Shown here: positions 9,809 to 18,341 of the stretch, piece after piece | Position numbering within the stretch: position 1 is the first letter of the stretch | Layout of the letters: each line of letters starts with the position of its first letter | DNA from: Devosia sp. | Lineage (GTDB): Bacteria; Pseudomonadota; Alphaproteobacteria; Rhizobiales; Devosiaceae | DNA length: 36,433 nucleotides | Direction: 5' to 3' | NCBI RefSeq assembly: GCF_028290645.1 | Contig: NZ_JAQGJL010000012.1 | Span: 1 to 36,433 of the forward strand | Program-made: the position numbers and the translations under genes | Notes under the pieces: generated by a model | Databases searched by the model: none | Told to the model about the DNA's origin: nothing | What the model saw: the letters and a program-made list of their open reading frames with translations, nothing else

Positions 9809-10639
9809 TTATTGTGCGTCGTGTTTCCAGCCCAGGAGGCGCTCGGCCTTCGACGAATTGAAGAAACTGCGGAAGCCGCTGAGATCACCCTTGATCGGAA
9901 TATTGGGGAAGTGCTTGGCCGCCAGTTCGAGGCTGGGCACTTCGACAGTGGTGTCCGGGCCGACGATGTAGAACACCTCGTGGCCGACAAAATCGGCGGT
10001 GAGGCTCAACAGGCACGCGCGCGCCGCGGCGTCGAAGCGGGTGTAGGCAAAGAGGTGCTTCGCCGGGTCCGGACTTTCGGAGGTGAAGCTGCGCGCCGCG
10101 AGCGCCCGCTCCGGCACCACCCAGTGGAAGCGCATGCTGGCGATGCGCATGTTCTCGTAGCGCCGGACGAAGGTGTCGGCCTGCTGCTCGCAGATCCATT
10201 TCGACAGGCTGTACGGATCCTCGGTGTAGTTTGGGTGCTCCTCGTCGAGCGGCAGGTAGTCGTAGCGCGGGGCACGGCTGTAGGAATGCCCGATGGCGTT
10301 GACGCTCGAGGCCTGGCAGACGCGCAGGATGCCGTGCTCGGCTGCGGCGCGCAGCACGTTGTAGCTGCCGACCACGTTGTTGTTGTGGACGATGTGGTCC
10401 GGATGGCGGCCTGGGGAGGGGATGGCCGCCATGTGGATGACGCCGTCGCAGCCGGCGAAGGCCTCGACGAGCTTTTCATATTCGCTCATGTCGGCCTGGA
10501 CGAAATGCAGGTTGCCCCGCTCCTCGGTCTCGGGCGCCGCGACGCGGTCGATGCAGACGAGGGTGTGACCCTGCTTCAGGGCTTCGGCAGTGATGGCGCG
10601 GCCGATGCCGCCGCTCGAGCCGGTGAGTGCGATCTTCAT
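9809..10639 (-). CDS. NAD-dependent epimerase/dehydratase family protein (extended SDR)
   Basis: 276 aa; Rossmann motif TGSSGGIG, YSLSK active-site motif (Tyr-x-x-x-Lys). Confidence 0.85.
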   Translation of the reverse strand: MKIALTGSSGGIGRAITAEALKQGHTLVCIDRVAAPETEERGNLHFVQADMSEYEKLVEAFAGCDGVIHMAAIPSPGRHPDHIVHNNNVVGSYNVLRAAAEHGILRVCQASSVNAIGHSYSRAPRYDYLPLDEEHPNYTEDPYSLSKWICEQQADTFVRRYENMRIASMRFHWVVPERALAARSFTSESPDPAKHLFAYTRFDAAARACLLSLTADFVGHEVFYIVGPDTTVEVPSLELAAKHFPNIPIKGDLSGFRSFFNSSKAERLLGWKHDAQ

Positions 10640-10649
10640 TCACGTGATC

Positions 10650-11612
10650 CTAGTTCGCGTATACGGCCTGGCGCAGGCCGCGGATGTAGCCGATGGCGTA
10701 GAGCCGGCCGAAGGAGGAGTAGCCGGCGTGCTCGTTGCTGTCGCCTTCGACGGTGGGGACGTGGTCCGGGCGCAGCACGCCGTCGAAACCGATGTCCTTG
10801 TACGCCTTCATGCAGGCGAGCATGTCGGTCTTGCCGGCATCGTGCCAGGTTTCCTCGAACGCGGTCGGCACGCCTTTGACGTCGCGGAAGTGGACGAAGC
10901 TGATCTTCTTGCCGAAGCGCCTGATCTCGCGCGGCAGGTCGTCGGTCATCAGCGTGAAGTTTCCCTGGCACATGGTGATGGTGTTGTGGTCACTCGGCAG
11001 CATGTCGATCAGGCGGTGATAGTTGTCGATGGTGCGCATGATGCGGCTCACGCCCTTGATCGGGGTGATCGGCGGATCATCGGGGTGCATCGAGAGCTTG
11101 ACGTTGGCCTTCTCGGCGACCGGCAGGACTTTGCGCAGGAAGTATTCGAGGTTGGTCCAGAGCTCGGCTTCGCTGATCGGCGGGTTGGAGGTGATGCTGT
11201 CGGGCACGTCGTTGGCGTTGAAGCTGGTGACCACCGAGCCGCCGCGCGAGGGCGTCGCCATGTTGGTGCGGACCCAGTTGAAATCGGTCATCCACTCGTA
11301 GCACCAGACCGGGATGCCGAGCTTGCCCATGTTGGTGAGCAGTTCGCACACGACGTCGATTTCCGCATCGCGCCCCTCGAGGCCGCGCTTGGCGAGGTTC
11401 AGCGGCGGGCGCGACTCGATCACCTCGATCTTGAAGCCACCTTCCGCGTAGCGGTCCTTCATGCGCTGCAGCGCCGAGAGGCTCGAGACACGCTCGCCCG
11501 CCTGCAGGGTGTCGAACGGTAGGCCCGCAACCGCCAGGTCGACGCCGGCCTGCTTGGCCAGCTTCCACAGCGGGGACGGCGTGGGGTTGATGAATTCGGC
11601 GATTTCGAGCAT
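10650..11612 (-). CDS. uxuA: Mannonate dehydratase-like protein (UxuA family)
   Basis: IPVWCYEWMTDFNW, MCQGNFTLM, VHFRDVKG, RPDHVPT and FGRLYAIGYIRGL match UxuA-type signatures; ATG at 11612 chosen over the upstream Met at 11660. Confidence 0.8.
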   Translation of the reverse strand: MLEIAEFINPTPSPLWKLAKQAGVDLAVAGLPFDTLQAGERVSSLSALQRMKDRYAEGGFKIEVIESRPPLNLAKRGLEGRDAEIDVVCELLTNMGKLGIPVWCYEWMTDFNWVRTNMATPSRGGSVVTSFNANDVPDSITSNPPISEAELWTNLEYFLRKVLPVAEKANVKLSMHPDDPPITPIKGVSRIMRTIDNYHRLIDMLPSDHNTITMCQGNFTLMTDDLPREIRRFGKKISFVHFRDVKGVPTAFEETWHDAGKTDMLACMKAYKDIGFDGVLRPDHVPTVEGDSNEHAGYSSFGRLYAIGYIRGLRQAVYAN

Positions 11613-11695
11613 GGCGCGGAAGGTCCTATGAAGTCGAGGCGTGGGAATGACGGCCGGCAATACGGCTCAAACAACGCTGGCGGCTGACAGAATGA

Positions 11696-11715
11696 ACACG
11701 GCCCGGGGGCCGTGT
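11696..11715 (-). terminator. Candidate intrinsic terminator of Opp-type operon 1
   Basis: Perfect stem ACACGGCC / GGCCGTGT, 4-nt loop, followed on the minus strand by TCATTCTG; located 3' of the stop at 11742. Confidence 0.6.
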
Positions 11716-11741
11716 CGCTTATGCTTTCGGAGGTCTGTGGA

Positions 11742-12746
11742 TCAGGAGGGCAGGAACGCCGACAGGCGCTCGCGCACCACCTCGGGCTGCTGGGAATAGA
11801 GGTAGCACGAGGCAGTGTGGTGTGAGTTGAGCTCGTACAGAGGCGGCTGCGTCTTGCAGATCTCCATTGCCGCCGGACAGCGCGACATGAACGGACAGCC
11901 ATGGCTGCGGCCGCCGCCTTCGCGCACCTTGATCTGCTGCTCGCCCCAGCGCCGGTTGAGATCGGGCCACGGGATCGAGTCGACCAGGAGCTTGGTATAG
12001 GGGTGCTGCGGCTCCTTGATCACGGTGTCGACGTCGCCGGCTTCCATGACGCCGCCGCGGTAGAGCACGATGATCGACTTGGCGATGTGATAGGCCGTCG
12101 TCAGGTCGTGGGTGATGTAGATGATCGACACGCCATGGTCGCGCTGCAGGTTGCGCAGCGTCTCGAGGATGTTGGCGCGCAGCGACGCATCCACCATCGA
12201 GACCGGTTCGTCGGCGATCAGCAGGCGCGGCTTCAGCAGCAGGGCGCGGGCGACGTTGATGCGCTGGCGCTGGCCGCCGGAGAGCTGGTGCGGGAAGCGT
12301 CCGAGCACGTCCTCGGGGCGGAGGCCGACCGCGGTCAGCGCCTCTTCCATCTTCTTGCGGGCTTCCGCCTTGGTGCGCGCCAGCTTGAACTGCTTGATCG
12401 GAACGGTCAGCAGATGGTCGACGGTGTAGAACGGATTGAACACCGCGAACGGGTCCTGGAACACCGCCTGCACTTCGCGCCGATAGGCCAGCTTATCCTT
12501 GCCGCGCAGGGTGGTTATGTTCTTGCCGCGATAGAGGATCTCGCCGGTGGTAGGGGTGATGAAGCCCAGCAGCAGCATGGCCAGCGTGGTCTTGCCGCTG
12601 CCGCTCTCGCCGGCCACGGTCATGATGGTCGGCTCATCCTCCTTGAGGGTGAGCGAGATGTCCTGCAGGGCGATGGTCGCGTTGGCGTTGATCACCCCGC
12701 GCGAATAGACCTTGGTGACGTTCCTGAGTTCCAGAAGGTTAGACAT
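11742..12746 (-). CDS. ABC transporter ATP-binding protein, OppF/DppF-like
   Basis: Walker A GESGSGKTT, LSGGQRQRINVARAL, Walker B LLIADEPVSMVD, C-terminal oligopeptide cluster CPFMSRCP; start MSNLLELRNV. Confidence 0.92.
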   Translation of the reverse strand: MSNLLELRNVTKVYSRGVINANATIALQDISLTLKEDEPTIMTVAGESGSGKTTLAMLLLGFITPTTGEILYRGKNITTLRGKDKLAYRREVQAVFQDPFAVFNPFYTVDHLLTVPIKQFKLARTKAEARKKMEEALTAVGLRPEDVLGRFPHQLSGGQRQRINVARALLLKPRLLIADEPVSMVDASLRANILETLRNLQRDHGVSIIYITHDLTTAYHIAKSIIVLYRGGVMEAGDVDTVIKEPQHPYTKLLVDSIPWPDLNRRWGEQQIKVREGGGRSHGCPFMSRCPAAMEICKTQPPLYELNSHHTASCYLYSQQPEVVRERLSAFLPS

Positions 12747-13776
12747 TGAGCGCGTCCTGGTCATAGAGGTGGCAGGCCACCATTCGCCCGCCCGGCAGGG
12801 CCTTGAGCTTGGGCTTTTCACTGCGCGAGCGATCCGACGCATAGGGGCAGCGCGGATGGAAGGCGCAGCCGCTGGGCAGGCGGAGCAGGGATGGCGCGAG
12901 GCCGGGGATGCCCTGGAACACGCCCTTGTTGTCGAGGTTGGGGAGGCTCGAGATCAGGGCCTGGGCATAGGGATGCTTGGGCTCGGTGAACATCTCCCGG
13001 ACCGTCGAGATCTCGACGAGGCGCCCGGCATACATCACCGCCACCTTGTCGACGAACTGCGCCATCAGGCCCATGTCGTGGCCGATCAGGATGACTGCGG
13101 CGTTGATCTGCTTCTGGACGCGGTCGATAGTCTCCATCACCTGGCGCTGGGTCACCACGTCGAGCGCGCTGGTCGGCTCGTCGCAGATGATGACCTTGGG
13201 TTCGAGCAGGATGCCGATGGCGATGCAGACGCGCTGCTTCATGCCGCCCGAGAGTTCGTGGGCGTACATGCGGAAGACGGCCGGATCGAGATCGACCGAC
13301 TTCAGGGCATGGATGCAGCGTTCGTGGATGGCTGCGCGGCTCTGGCCGTTGAGATGCGACTTCACCGCATCGACCATCTGCTCGCCGATCCGGGTGACCG
13401 GGTTCAGCGAGTTCATGGCGCCCTGCGGGATATAGGCGATCTTCGAAAGGCGCGCCTTGCGCATGTCCTCGTCCTTGAGGCCCATGAGCTCGGTGCCGTC
13501 GATGGTCACCGTGCCGCCTTCGATGCGGCCCGGCTGCTTGATCATGCGCATCATGGCGAGGGCGAGGGTCGACTTGCCCGAGCCGGATTCGCCCACCATG
13601 CCAAGCTTCTGGCCGGCATGGAGGTCGAAGCTCACGTCGTCGAGCGCCTTGGCCCGGCCGAGGTCGGTGTAGTAGGTGACCTCGAGGTTCTCGACCTTGA
13701 GGACCGGGGTCTGGGTACCGGCGGCGAAAGGCGCGCGGCGCGTACCGGCCTGGTTGTCTGCGGTTGCAAGGTTCAT
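12739..13776 (-). CDS. ABC transporter ATP-binding protein, OppD/DppD-like
   Basis: Walker A GESGSGKST, LSGGMKQRVCIAIG, Walker B VIICDEPTSALDV, C-terminal CAFHPRCPYA; overlaps next gene by 8 nt. Confidence 0.92.
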   Translation of the reverse strand: MNLATADNQAGTRRAPFAAGTQTPVLKVENLEVTYYTDLGRAKALDDVSFDLHAGQKLGMVGESGSGKSTLALAMMRMIKQPGRIEGGTVTIDGTELMGLKDEDMRKARLSKIAYIPQGAMNSLNPVTRIGEQMVDAVKSHLNGQSRAAIHERCIHALKSVDLDPAVFRMYAHELSGGMKQRVCIAIGILLEPKVIICDEPTSALDVVTQRQVMETIDRVQKQINAAVILIGHDMGLMAQFVDKVAVMYAGRLVEISTVREMFTEPKHPYAQALISSLPNLDNKGVFQGIPGLAPSLLRLPSGCAFHPRCPYASDRSRSEKPKLKALPGGRMVACHLYDQDALNV

Positions 13777-13781
13777 CTGCG

Positions 13782-14696
13782 TCACTCCGTCTTGCGCACG
13801 CGTGGATTGGCCAGTTCGTCGAGGCCCATGTTGATGAGGGCGAGCGATCCGAGGATCAGGATCATGGCTATCGATGGGGCAATCGGCCACCACCACCAGC
13901 CATTGAAGAAGGCGCCCTGCAGCTGCGCCGCCCAGATGATGTTGCCGAGCAGCGGTTCACGCAGCGGCCCGAGGCCGAGCACGGCGAGGTAGAACGAGGC
14001 GAACACGGCGGCGAAGACCTGTCCCACGAAGGCCGCGGCGATAAACGGCAGGAGGTTCGGCAGGATCTCCTTGAAGATGATGCCGACATCGGAAACGCCG
14101 GACAGCTTGGCTACGGAGACGAACTGTCGCTCCTTCATGGTGAGCACCTGGGCGCGGATCACCAGCGTCGGTCCCATCCAGGCGAGCATCACGACGATCA
14201 GCGCCATGGTGATGATGGTGACGTCGCGCTTGTCGAGCGAGCCGGCGACGACCACCTGGATCAGCAGCACCGGGATCGGCGTGAGGATCTGGCAGATGGT
14301 GCGGACGGTGGCGTCGATCCAGCCGCCGAAATAGGCGGAGGTGAACCCGAGGACGACGCCGATCATGGTGCCGAGGCCGCCGGCGAGGACGCCGATGATG
14401 GCGGTCTGCCACATGCCGACGACCATCGCCGCCACGAGGTTACGGCCGAAGAAGTCGGTGCCGAACGGGTATTGCAGGCTGGGCGGCTTGCGGGTGGCGA
14501 CCGACAGCGGATAGGCGTGCTTGGGGTTGATCACCATGAAGCCGATCACGGTGAACAGGATCAGGCCGAGCAGGATCAGCAGGCCAACGGCCAGTCCCTT
14601 GTTCCGGCGGAAATAGCGCAGCAGCAATACGAGGCCGGTTGGCTGTTCGATCGAGGCTTGTGCGATTGCGGGTGAGGTTGCGGTTAGGGTCGTCAA
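13782..14696 (-). CDS. ABC transporter permease, OppC/DppC-like
   Basis: FGTDFFGRNLVAAMVVGMWQTAIIG and typical OppC loop; likely TTG start at 14696 preceded by AGGAA; the ORF N-terminal extension to 15293 overlaps the next gene and is spurious. Confidence 0.88.
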   Translation of the reverse strand: MTTLTATSPAIAQASIEQPTGLVLLLRYFRRNKGLAVGLLILLGLILFTVIGFMVINPKHAYPLSVATRKPPSLQYPFGTDFFGRNLVAAMVVGMWQTAIIGVLAGGLGTMIGVVLGFTSAYFGGWIDATVRTICQILTPIPVLLIQVVVAGSLDKRDVTIITMALIVVMLAWMGPTLVIRAQVLTMKERQFVSVAKLSGVSDVGIIFKEILPNLLPFIAAAFVGQVFAAVFASFYLAVLGLGPLREPLLGNIIWAAQLQGAFFNGWWWWPIAPSIAMILILGSLALINMGLDELANPRVRKTE

Positions 14697-14707
14697 TTGT
14701 CCGGTTC

Positions 14708-15706
14708 CTACTGGTTGCGCACGCGCGGGTCGAGCAGCGGATAGACGAACTCGAGCACTGCCATCAGCACCGCGATGGCGATGGTGATGAACAGCACGAT
14801 CCCGTAGATGGTCGGGAAGTCGTTCGAACGAATGGCGTTGTTGAGCACCGTTCCGAGGCCGGGGAGGCCGAAAATGCCTTCGACGATGATCGCGGAGGTG
14901 ACGACCGTACCGAGCGCCAGCGCGAGGCCGGTCACCTGCGGCAGCAGCGTGTTCCTGAGATAGTAGTCGCGGAAGATGCGACCGCCCGTCAGGCCCTTGT
15001 GCTCGGCGAAGTTCACGTAGTCCTCGCCCTGGATGGTGACACCCATGCCACGCATCGACAGCACCCAACCGCCGACCGAGCCGAGGATCAGTGCGAGGCC
15101 GGGAAGCAGCTGGTGCAGCAGCAGGTCGAAGGCGAAGTCCCAGGACCAGGTCGGCACGACGCCGATCGAGTAAGCGCCGCCCAGCGGCAGGAGCTTCAGA
15201 CGGAAGCCGATGAAGAACAGCAGCAACACACCCATGATGACGGGGGGTACGCCGGTCAGCAGCACGAAGGGCGTGGCGATCGAGCGCAGCCACTGGGGCG
15301 CCTTGGGCCAGGCCGAGATGGCGCCGAGCAGGTTGCCGATGACGAAACTGAGAATGGTGGTGACCATCAGCAGGCCGAAGGTCCAGGGCAGGGCCTGCGC
15401 GATGATGTCGGCGACGGTCGCGGGATAGCGGTTGAGCGAATACCCGAAATCCAGGCGGACCACGTTGCCGAGGTAGTTCCAGTACTGCTCGAGCAGCGGC
15501 TTATCGAGGCCGAACTGCTGGTTCATGCTGGCGATAAGCTTCTCGATGTCGCCGGAAGAGAAACCGCCGGAGCGCGACAATTCGGCGAAGCGTTCGCGGA
15601 TGGCGTTGCGAGGACTGAGGCGGGGAACGAAGAAAACGATCGTGGATGCGGCCCAGATGACCAGAACCAGGAAGGATAGACGCTTGGCAATCAGCTTGAA
15701 GTTCAC
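14708..15706 (-). CDS. ABC transporter permease, OppB/DppB-like
   Basis: TM-rich; YYLRNTLLPQVTGLALALGTVV, EGIFGLPGLGTVLNNAI; likely GTG start at 15706 (VNFKLIAKRL). Confidence 0.88.
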   Translation of the reverse strand: MNFKLIAKRLSFLVLVIWAASTIVFFVPRLSPRNAIRERFAELSRSGGFSSGDIEKLIASMNQQFGLDKPLLEQYWNYLGNVVRLDFGYSLNRYPATVADIIAQALPWTFGLLMVTTILSFVIGNLLGAISAWPKAPQWLRSIATPFVLLTGVPPVIMGVLLLFFIGFRLKLLPLGGAYSIGVVPTWSWDFAFDLLLHQLLPGLALILGSVGGWVLSMRGMGVTIQGEDYVNFAEHKGLTGGRIFRDYYLRNTLLPQVTGLALALGTVVTSAIIVEGIFGLPGLGTVLNNAIRSNDFPTIYGIVLFITIAIAVLMAVLEFVYPLLDPRVRNQ

Positions 15707-15779
15707 TCGGTCAACTCCGGCACGGTGACGTTTTGGGGGAGTGCGCGCGGACGCGCACTCCAATGTCGGAACTTCAGGT

Positions 15780-17576
15780 TTACTGCGCGCCAGACGGCTG
15801 CAGCGAGGTGATCACCAGCATGCCGGTGTGGGCCCAGAACGCGCCGTTGGTACCCATTGCCGGGTTGGCAGCGGTCGGCCAGTTCTTCCAGTAGTGCTGG
15901 TTGTAGGCGATGCGGTGCAGCCACTGGATGATCGGCACGTCGATCTGGTCGCGCCAGTAGATGCCGAGCGCCTTGGCGGCACCTTCCTGGAACTTCGGAT
16001 CGTCCGACGACAGCGGGGCGATCGAGTCGAGGATCTGGTCGTATTCCGGGTTCTTGTAGCGCGAGAACCGGCTGTTGCCCGCCGCGGTGCCGACGTTTGC
16101 GCTGTACTTGCCGTGGAAGAGGTTAAGAGCTTCGAACGGGTCGAACAGGGAAGCGCCATGGCCGAACATGTAGAGGCCGGCCTTGCCGTCCGCCATGTTC
16201 TGATAGGCGTCGGGCCCAAAGTTGATCGCGGCATCGAAACCAGCCGTACGCAGCATTTCGACCAGGATCGGAACGATGTCGCCGTGGATGTTTTCGAAGC
16301 CCTGGATCGTGGCGTCGATGGTCTTGCCGTCCTTCTCCCACAGCCCGTCGCCGTTCAGGGCGAACCCTGCTTCGGTCATGAGCTTGGCGCTCTCGTCGAG
16401 ATCGAACTTGCGGGGCTGATACTGCTCCTCGAGCGCCTTGACGGCGGGCGAGTCAGCGAAGGCCTGCAGGTTCGGATAGAGCGGGAACGGGTAGATCGAG
16501 GCAATCCCGGCGCCGTCATAGAGCACGTCGTTGATGGCGTCGCGGTTGACCGCCAGGCTGATCGCGCGGCGGACCCGAACATCGCTGTACGGCTCCAACT
16601 GCGTGTTCATCCACAGCGAATTCGGCCACCAGTCGAGGTAACCGTACGGCGACTCGTTGCCGGTATGCGTGGTGACTTCCGGGTTCTGGGCAAGGATGTT
16701 GCCGATCACCGAGGAACGCATGTCGAGCGCGGAGTCGAATTCGTTGTTCACGATGCGCTGCGCAACGGTGTCCATCGAGACACCGGTGATGTTGGCGATG
16801 ATGATGCGCTTGACGGCGGGCTCGGCAATGCGGCCTGCAGTCACCGCCCACCAGTCGGGACGATAGTCGAAGATCTTCTGGTTGGCGTTCCACGCGACCA
16901 GGTCATACGGACCCGAGTGCGGGATCTCGGTGCTGCCCGGGGCCATGCTGACGTCGGGCTGGGCAGACAGGTACTCGGCCGGCACGATCGGGATACCGGT
17001 GTCGAACTTCTCGGTCAGCACTTCGAACTTGAAGCGCGGCGCCGCGCTCTTGAACTTGACCAGCACGGTCAGCGGGTCGACTGCCTCGGTGGATTCGACG
17101 AACTGGTCGAAATGCGCGTGGTAGGGCAGCTTGTCGTTATTGAGCTGGCCGTCGAACGTGTACTTGACGTCAGCCGAAGTCACCGGCTTGCCGTCGCTCC
17201 ACTTGGCGTCCTTGTTGAGCTTGATTTCCAACGCAGTGAAGGTGTCGTCGGTGTATTCCATGCTGTCGGCCAGCCACGGAATATACTCGCCCTTGAAGAT
17301 GGCGAAGTAGGCCAGCGGCTCCCACATGAAGGCATTGCCTTCCTGGTGGGTGTAGCCGGGCAGGGCCCATGGGTTGGTGACGCCGATCGGCGACGACAAG
17401 GCCACGCCCCAGCCGAGAACGGCGGTCTGGTTACGCGGGACATCCGGCAGCGGGGTCGCCGGCAGGATTTCCTTGGGCGCGGTGGCGGCTAGCGGGCTCT
17501 GAGCCATCGCTGCCAGCGGCGTAGCCATGACGCCGAGCGCCAGCAGTGCCGCTGTTACTATTCTTCGTTTGACCAT
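15780..17576 (-). CDS. ABC transporter solute-binding protein, family 5 (peptide/oligosaccharide type)
   Basis: Signal peptide MVKRRIVTAALLALGVMATPLAAMA; SBP_bac_5-like (DAKWSDGKPVTSADVKYTFDG, VRRAISLAVNRDAIND). Confidence 0.9.
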   Translation of the reverse strand: MVKRRIVTAALLALGVMATPLAAMAQSPLAATAPKEILPATPLPDVPRNQTAVLGWGVALSSPIGVTNPWALPGYTHQEGNAFMWEPLAYFAIFKGEYIPWLADSMEYTDDTFTALEIKLNKDAKWSDGKPVTSADVKYTFDGQLNNDKLPYHAHFDQFVESTEAVDPLTVLVKFKSAAPRFKFEVLTEKFDTGIPIVPAEYLSAQPDVSMAPGSTEIPHSGPYDLVAWNANQKIFDYRPDWWAVTAGRIAEPAVKRIIIANITGVSMDTVAQRIVNNEFDSALDMRSSVIGNILAQNPEVTTHTGNESPYGYLDWWPNSLWMNTQLEPYSDVRVRRAISLAVNRDAINDVLYDGAGIASIYPFPLYPNLQAFADSPAVKALEEQYQPRKFDLDESAKLMTEAGFALNGDGLWEKDGKTIDATIQGFENIHGDIVPILVEMLRTAGFDAAINFGPDAYQNMADGKAGLYMFGHGASLFDPFEALNLFHGKYSANVGTAAGNSRFSRYKNPEYDQILDSIAPLSSDDPKFQEGAAKALGIYWRDQIDVPIIQWLHRIAYNQHYWKNWPTAANPAMGTNGAFWAHTGMLVITSLQPSGAQ

Positions 17577-17683
17577 ATGACAGAGTCTCCCTTGACTGTC
17601 GACGAAAGCAAAACGTCGCCTCGTAGGCGACAAATGTTTGAATTGTGGGTCCATCCGACCCCGGTACGCCCCTCACACCTCCC

Positions 17684-17696
17684 CAAGATAATCTTG
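17684..17696. promoter_or_regulatory. Operator-like inverted repeat upstream of Opp operon 1
   Basis: CAAGAT-A-ATCTTG, perfect arms, about 110 nt upstream of the SBP start. Confidence 0.4.
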
Positions 17697-17789
17697 CTAT
17701 CCTGCGTATCTGACTTCGGTGTCGGGATCGCCTCGCCAATGGGCCCGCGACAATGAGGTCAGCGGGCGCGAGTGTCTGCAGATGGCGTG

Positions 17790-17830
17790 AAAAAGAAAGT
17801 TCGCACAGCCTCCGTCGGAGGACTGAGGCG
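17790..17830 (-). terminator. Intrinsic-terminator-like hairpin plus U tract
   Basis: Minus strand CGC-ct-CAG(T)CCTCC-GAC-GGAGGCTG-t-GCG followed by AACTTTCTTTTT (17802-17830 stem, U tract 17798-17790). Confidence 0.55.
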
Positions 17831-18060
17831 GGCCATACGAGCTTTCGCTGTCGGCGCCCCGGGCCCCTTGCGGGGCACTTCGGCACGTCAGTAGTCATCG
17901 ATTGCCTGACTTCCGTCAGCCAGCCGCTACGCTACACCTTGCGTTTTGCTTGTACTGCCCATCGGACAGTCTAGATCATGCCTTTCGGCATTTGGCTTGG
18001 CGTCTCCCCCCACCAGTGCCGTTCACCCTCTCCTAGAGCTACCGGCGATTTCTCCCAATA
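17790..18060 (-). ncRNA. Candidate structured non-coding RNA or leader RNA
   Basis: No convincing ORF; minus-strand perfect hairpins AUGCC-GAAA-GGCAU (17978-17991), ACUGUCC-GAU-GGGCAGU (17954-17970), CUGAC-GGAA-GUCAG (17906-17919), GCCCC-GCAA-GGGGC (17863-17876); terminator-like hairpin 17802-17830 then UUUCUUUUU; possible promoter TTGACT-17-TAACGC just upstream. Confidence 0.5.
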
Positions 18061-18067
18061 TTCTCAA

Positions 18068-18096
18068 GCGTTAAACGCGGGAGTCGGCCGAGTCAA
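18068..18096 (-). promoter_or_regulatory. Possible sigma70-type promoter for the candidate ncRNA
   Basis: Minus strand TTGACT (18096-18091), 17-nt spacer, TAACGC (18073-18068). Confidence 0.3.
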
Positions 18097-18149
18097 CAGC
18101 TGGAATGGTAGGTGTGGTACGGACCTGACTTCCCAAACCGGCCCGCACC

Positions 18150-18163
18150 TCAAAGCGCTTTGA
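18150..18163. promoter_or_regulatory. LacI-family-like operator, perfect 14-bp palindrome
   Basis: TCAAAGCGCTTTGA, CG-centred palindrome resembling GalR/LacI-type operators. Confidence 0.5.
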
Positions 18164-18280
18164 ATGTACGAGGTTTTTTACGCGTCACCAGGTTGTGTAT
18201 TAATTTTTTGGAATCGTGTGCGATTGCCCCCTGGATGTCCACCCATTGGGAAACCCCCATTGCGCGAGGGACAGCCGGAA

Positions 18281-18313
18281 GCAGACGGGCACGGAGCGTC
18301 TGCCCCGTGCCCG
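18281..18313. other. Interleaved inverted repeats (alternative hairpins or pseudoknot) 3' of the GH172 gene
   Basis: GCAGACG (18281-18287)/CGTCTGC (18297-18303) interleaved with CGGGCACGG (18286-18294)/CCGTGCCCG (18305-18313). Confidence 0.6.
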
Positions 18314-18341
18314 CCAAATGCCGATCGGCGCCGGACGCCGG

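Noticed and set aside
15741-17492. 583-aa plus-strand ORF opposite the family 5 SBP
   Set aside because: Shadow ORF; the SBP on the minus strand has a signal peptide and family motifs.
17753-18163. Small ORFs (73 and 61 aa) in the Opp1 upstream gap
   Set aside because: No recognisable motif and composition unlike genes; the region is better explained as structured RNA and regulatory DNA.
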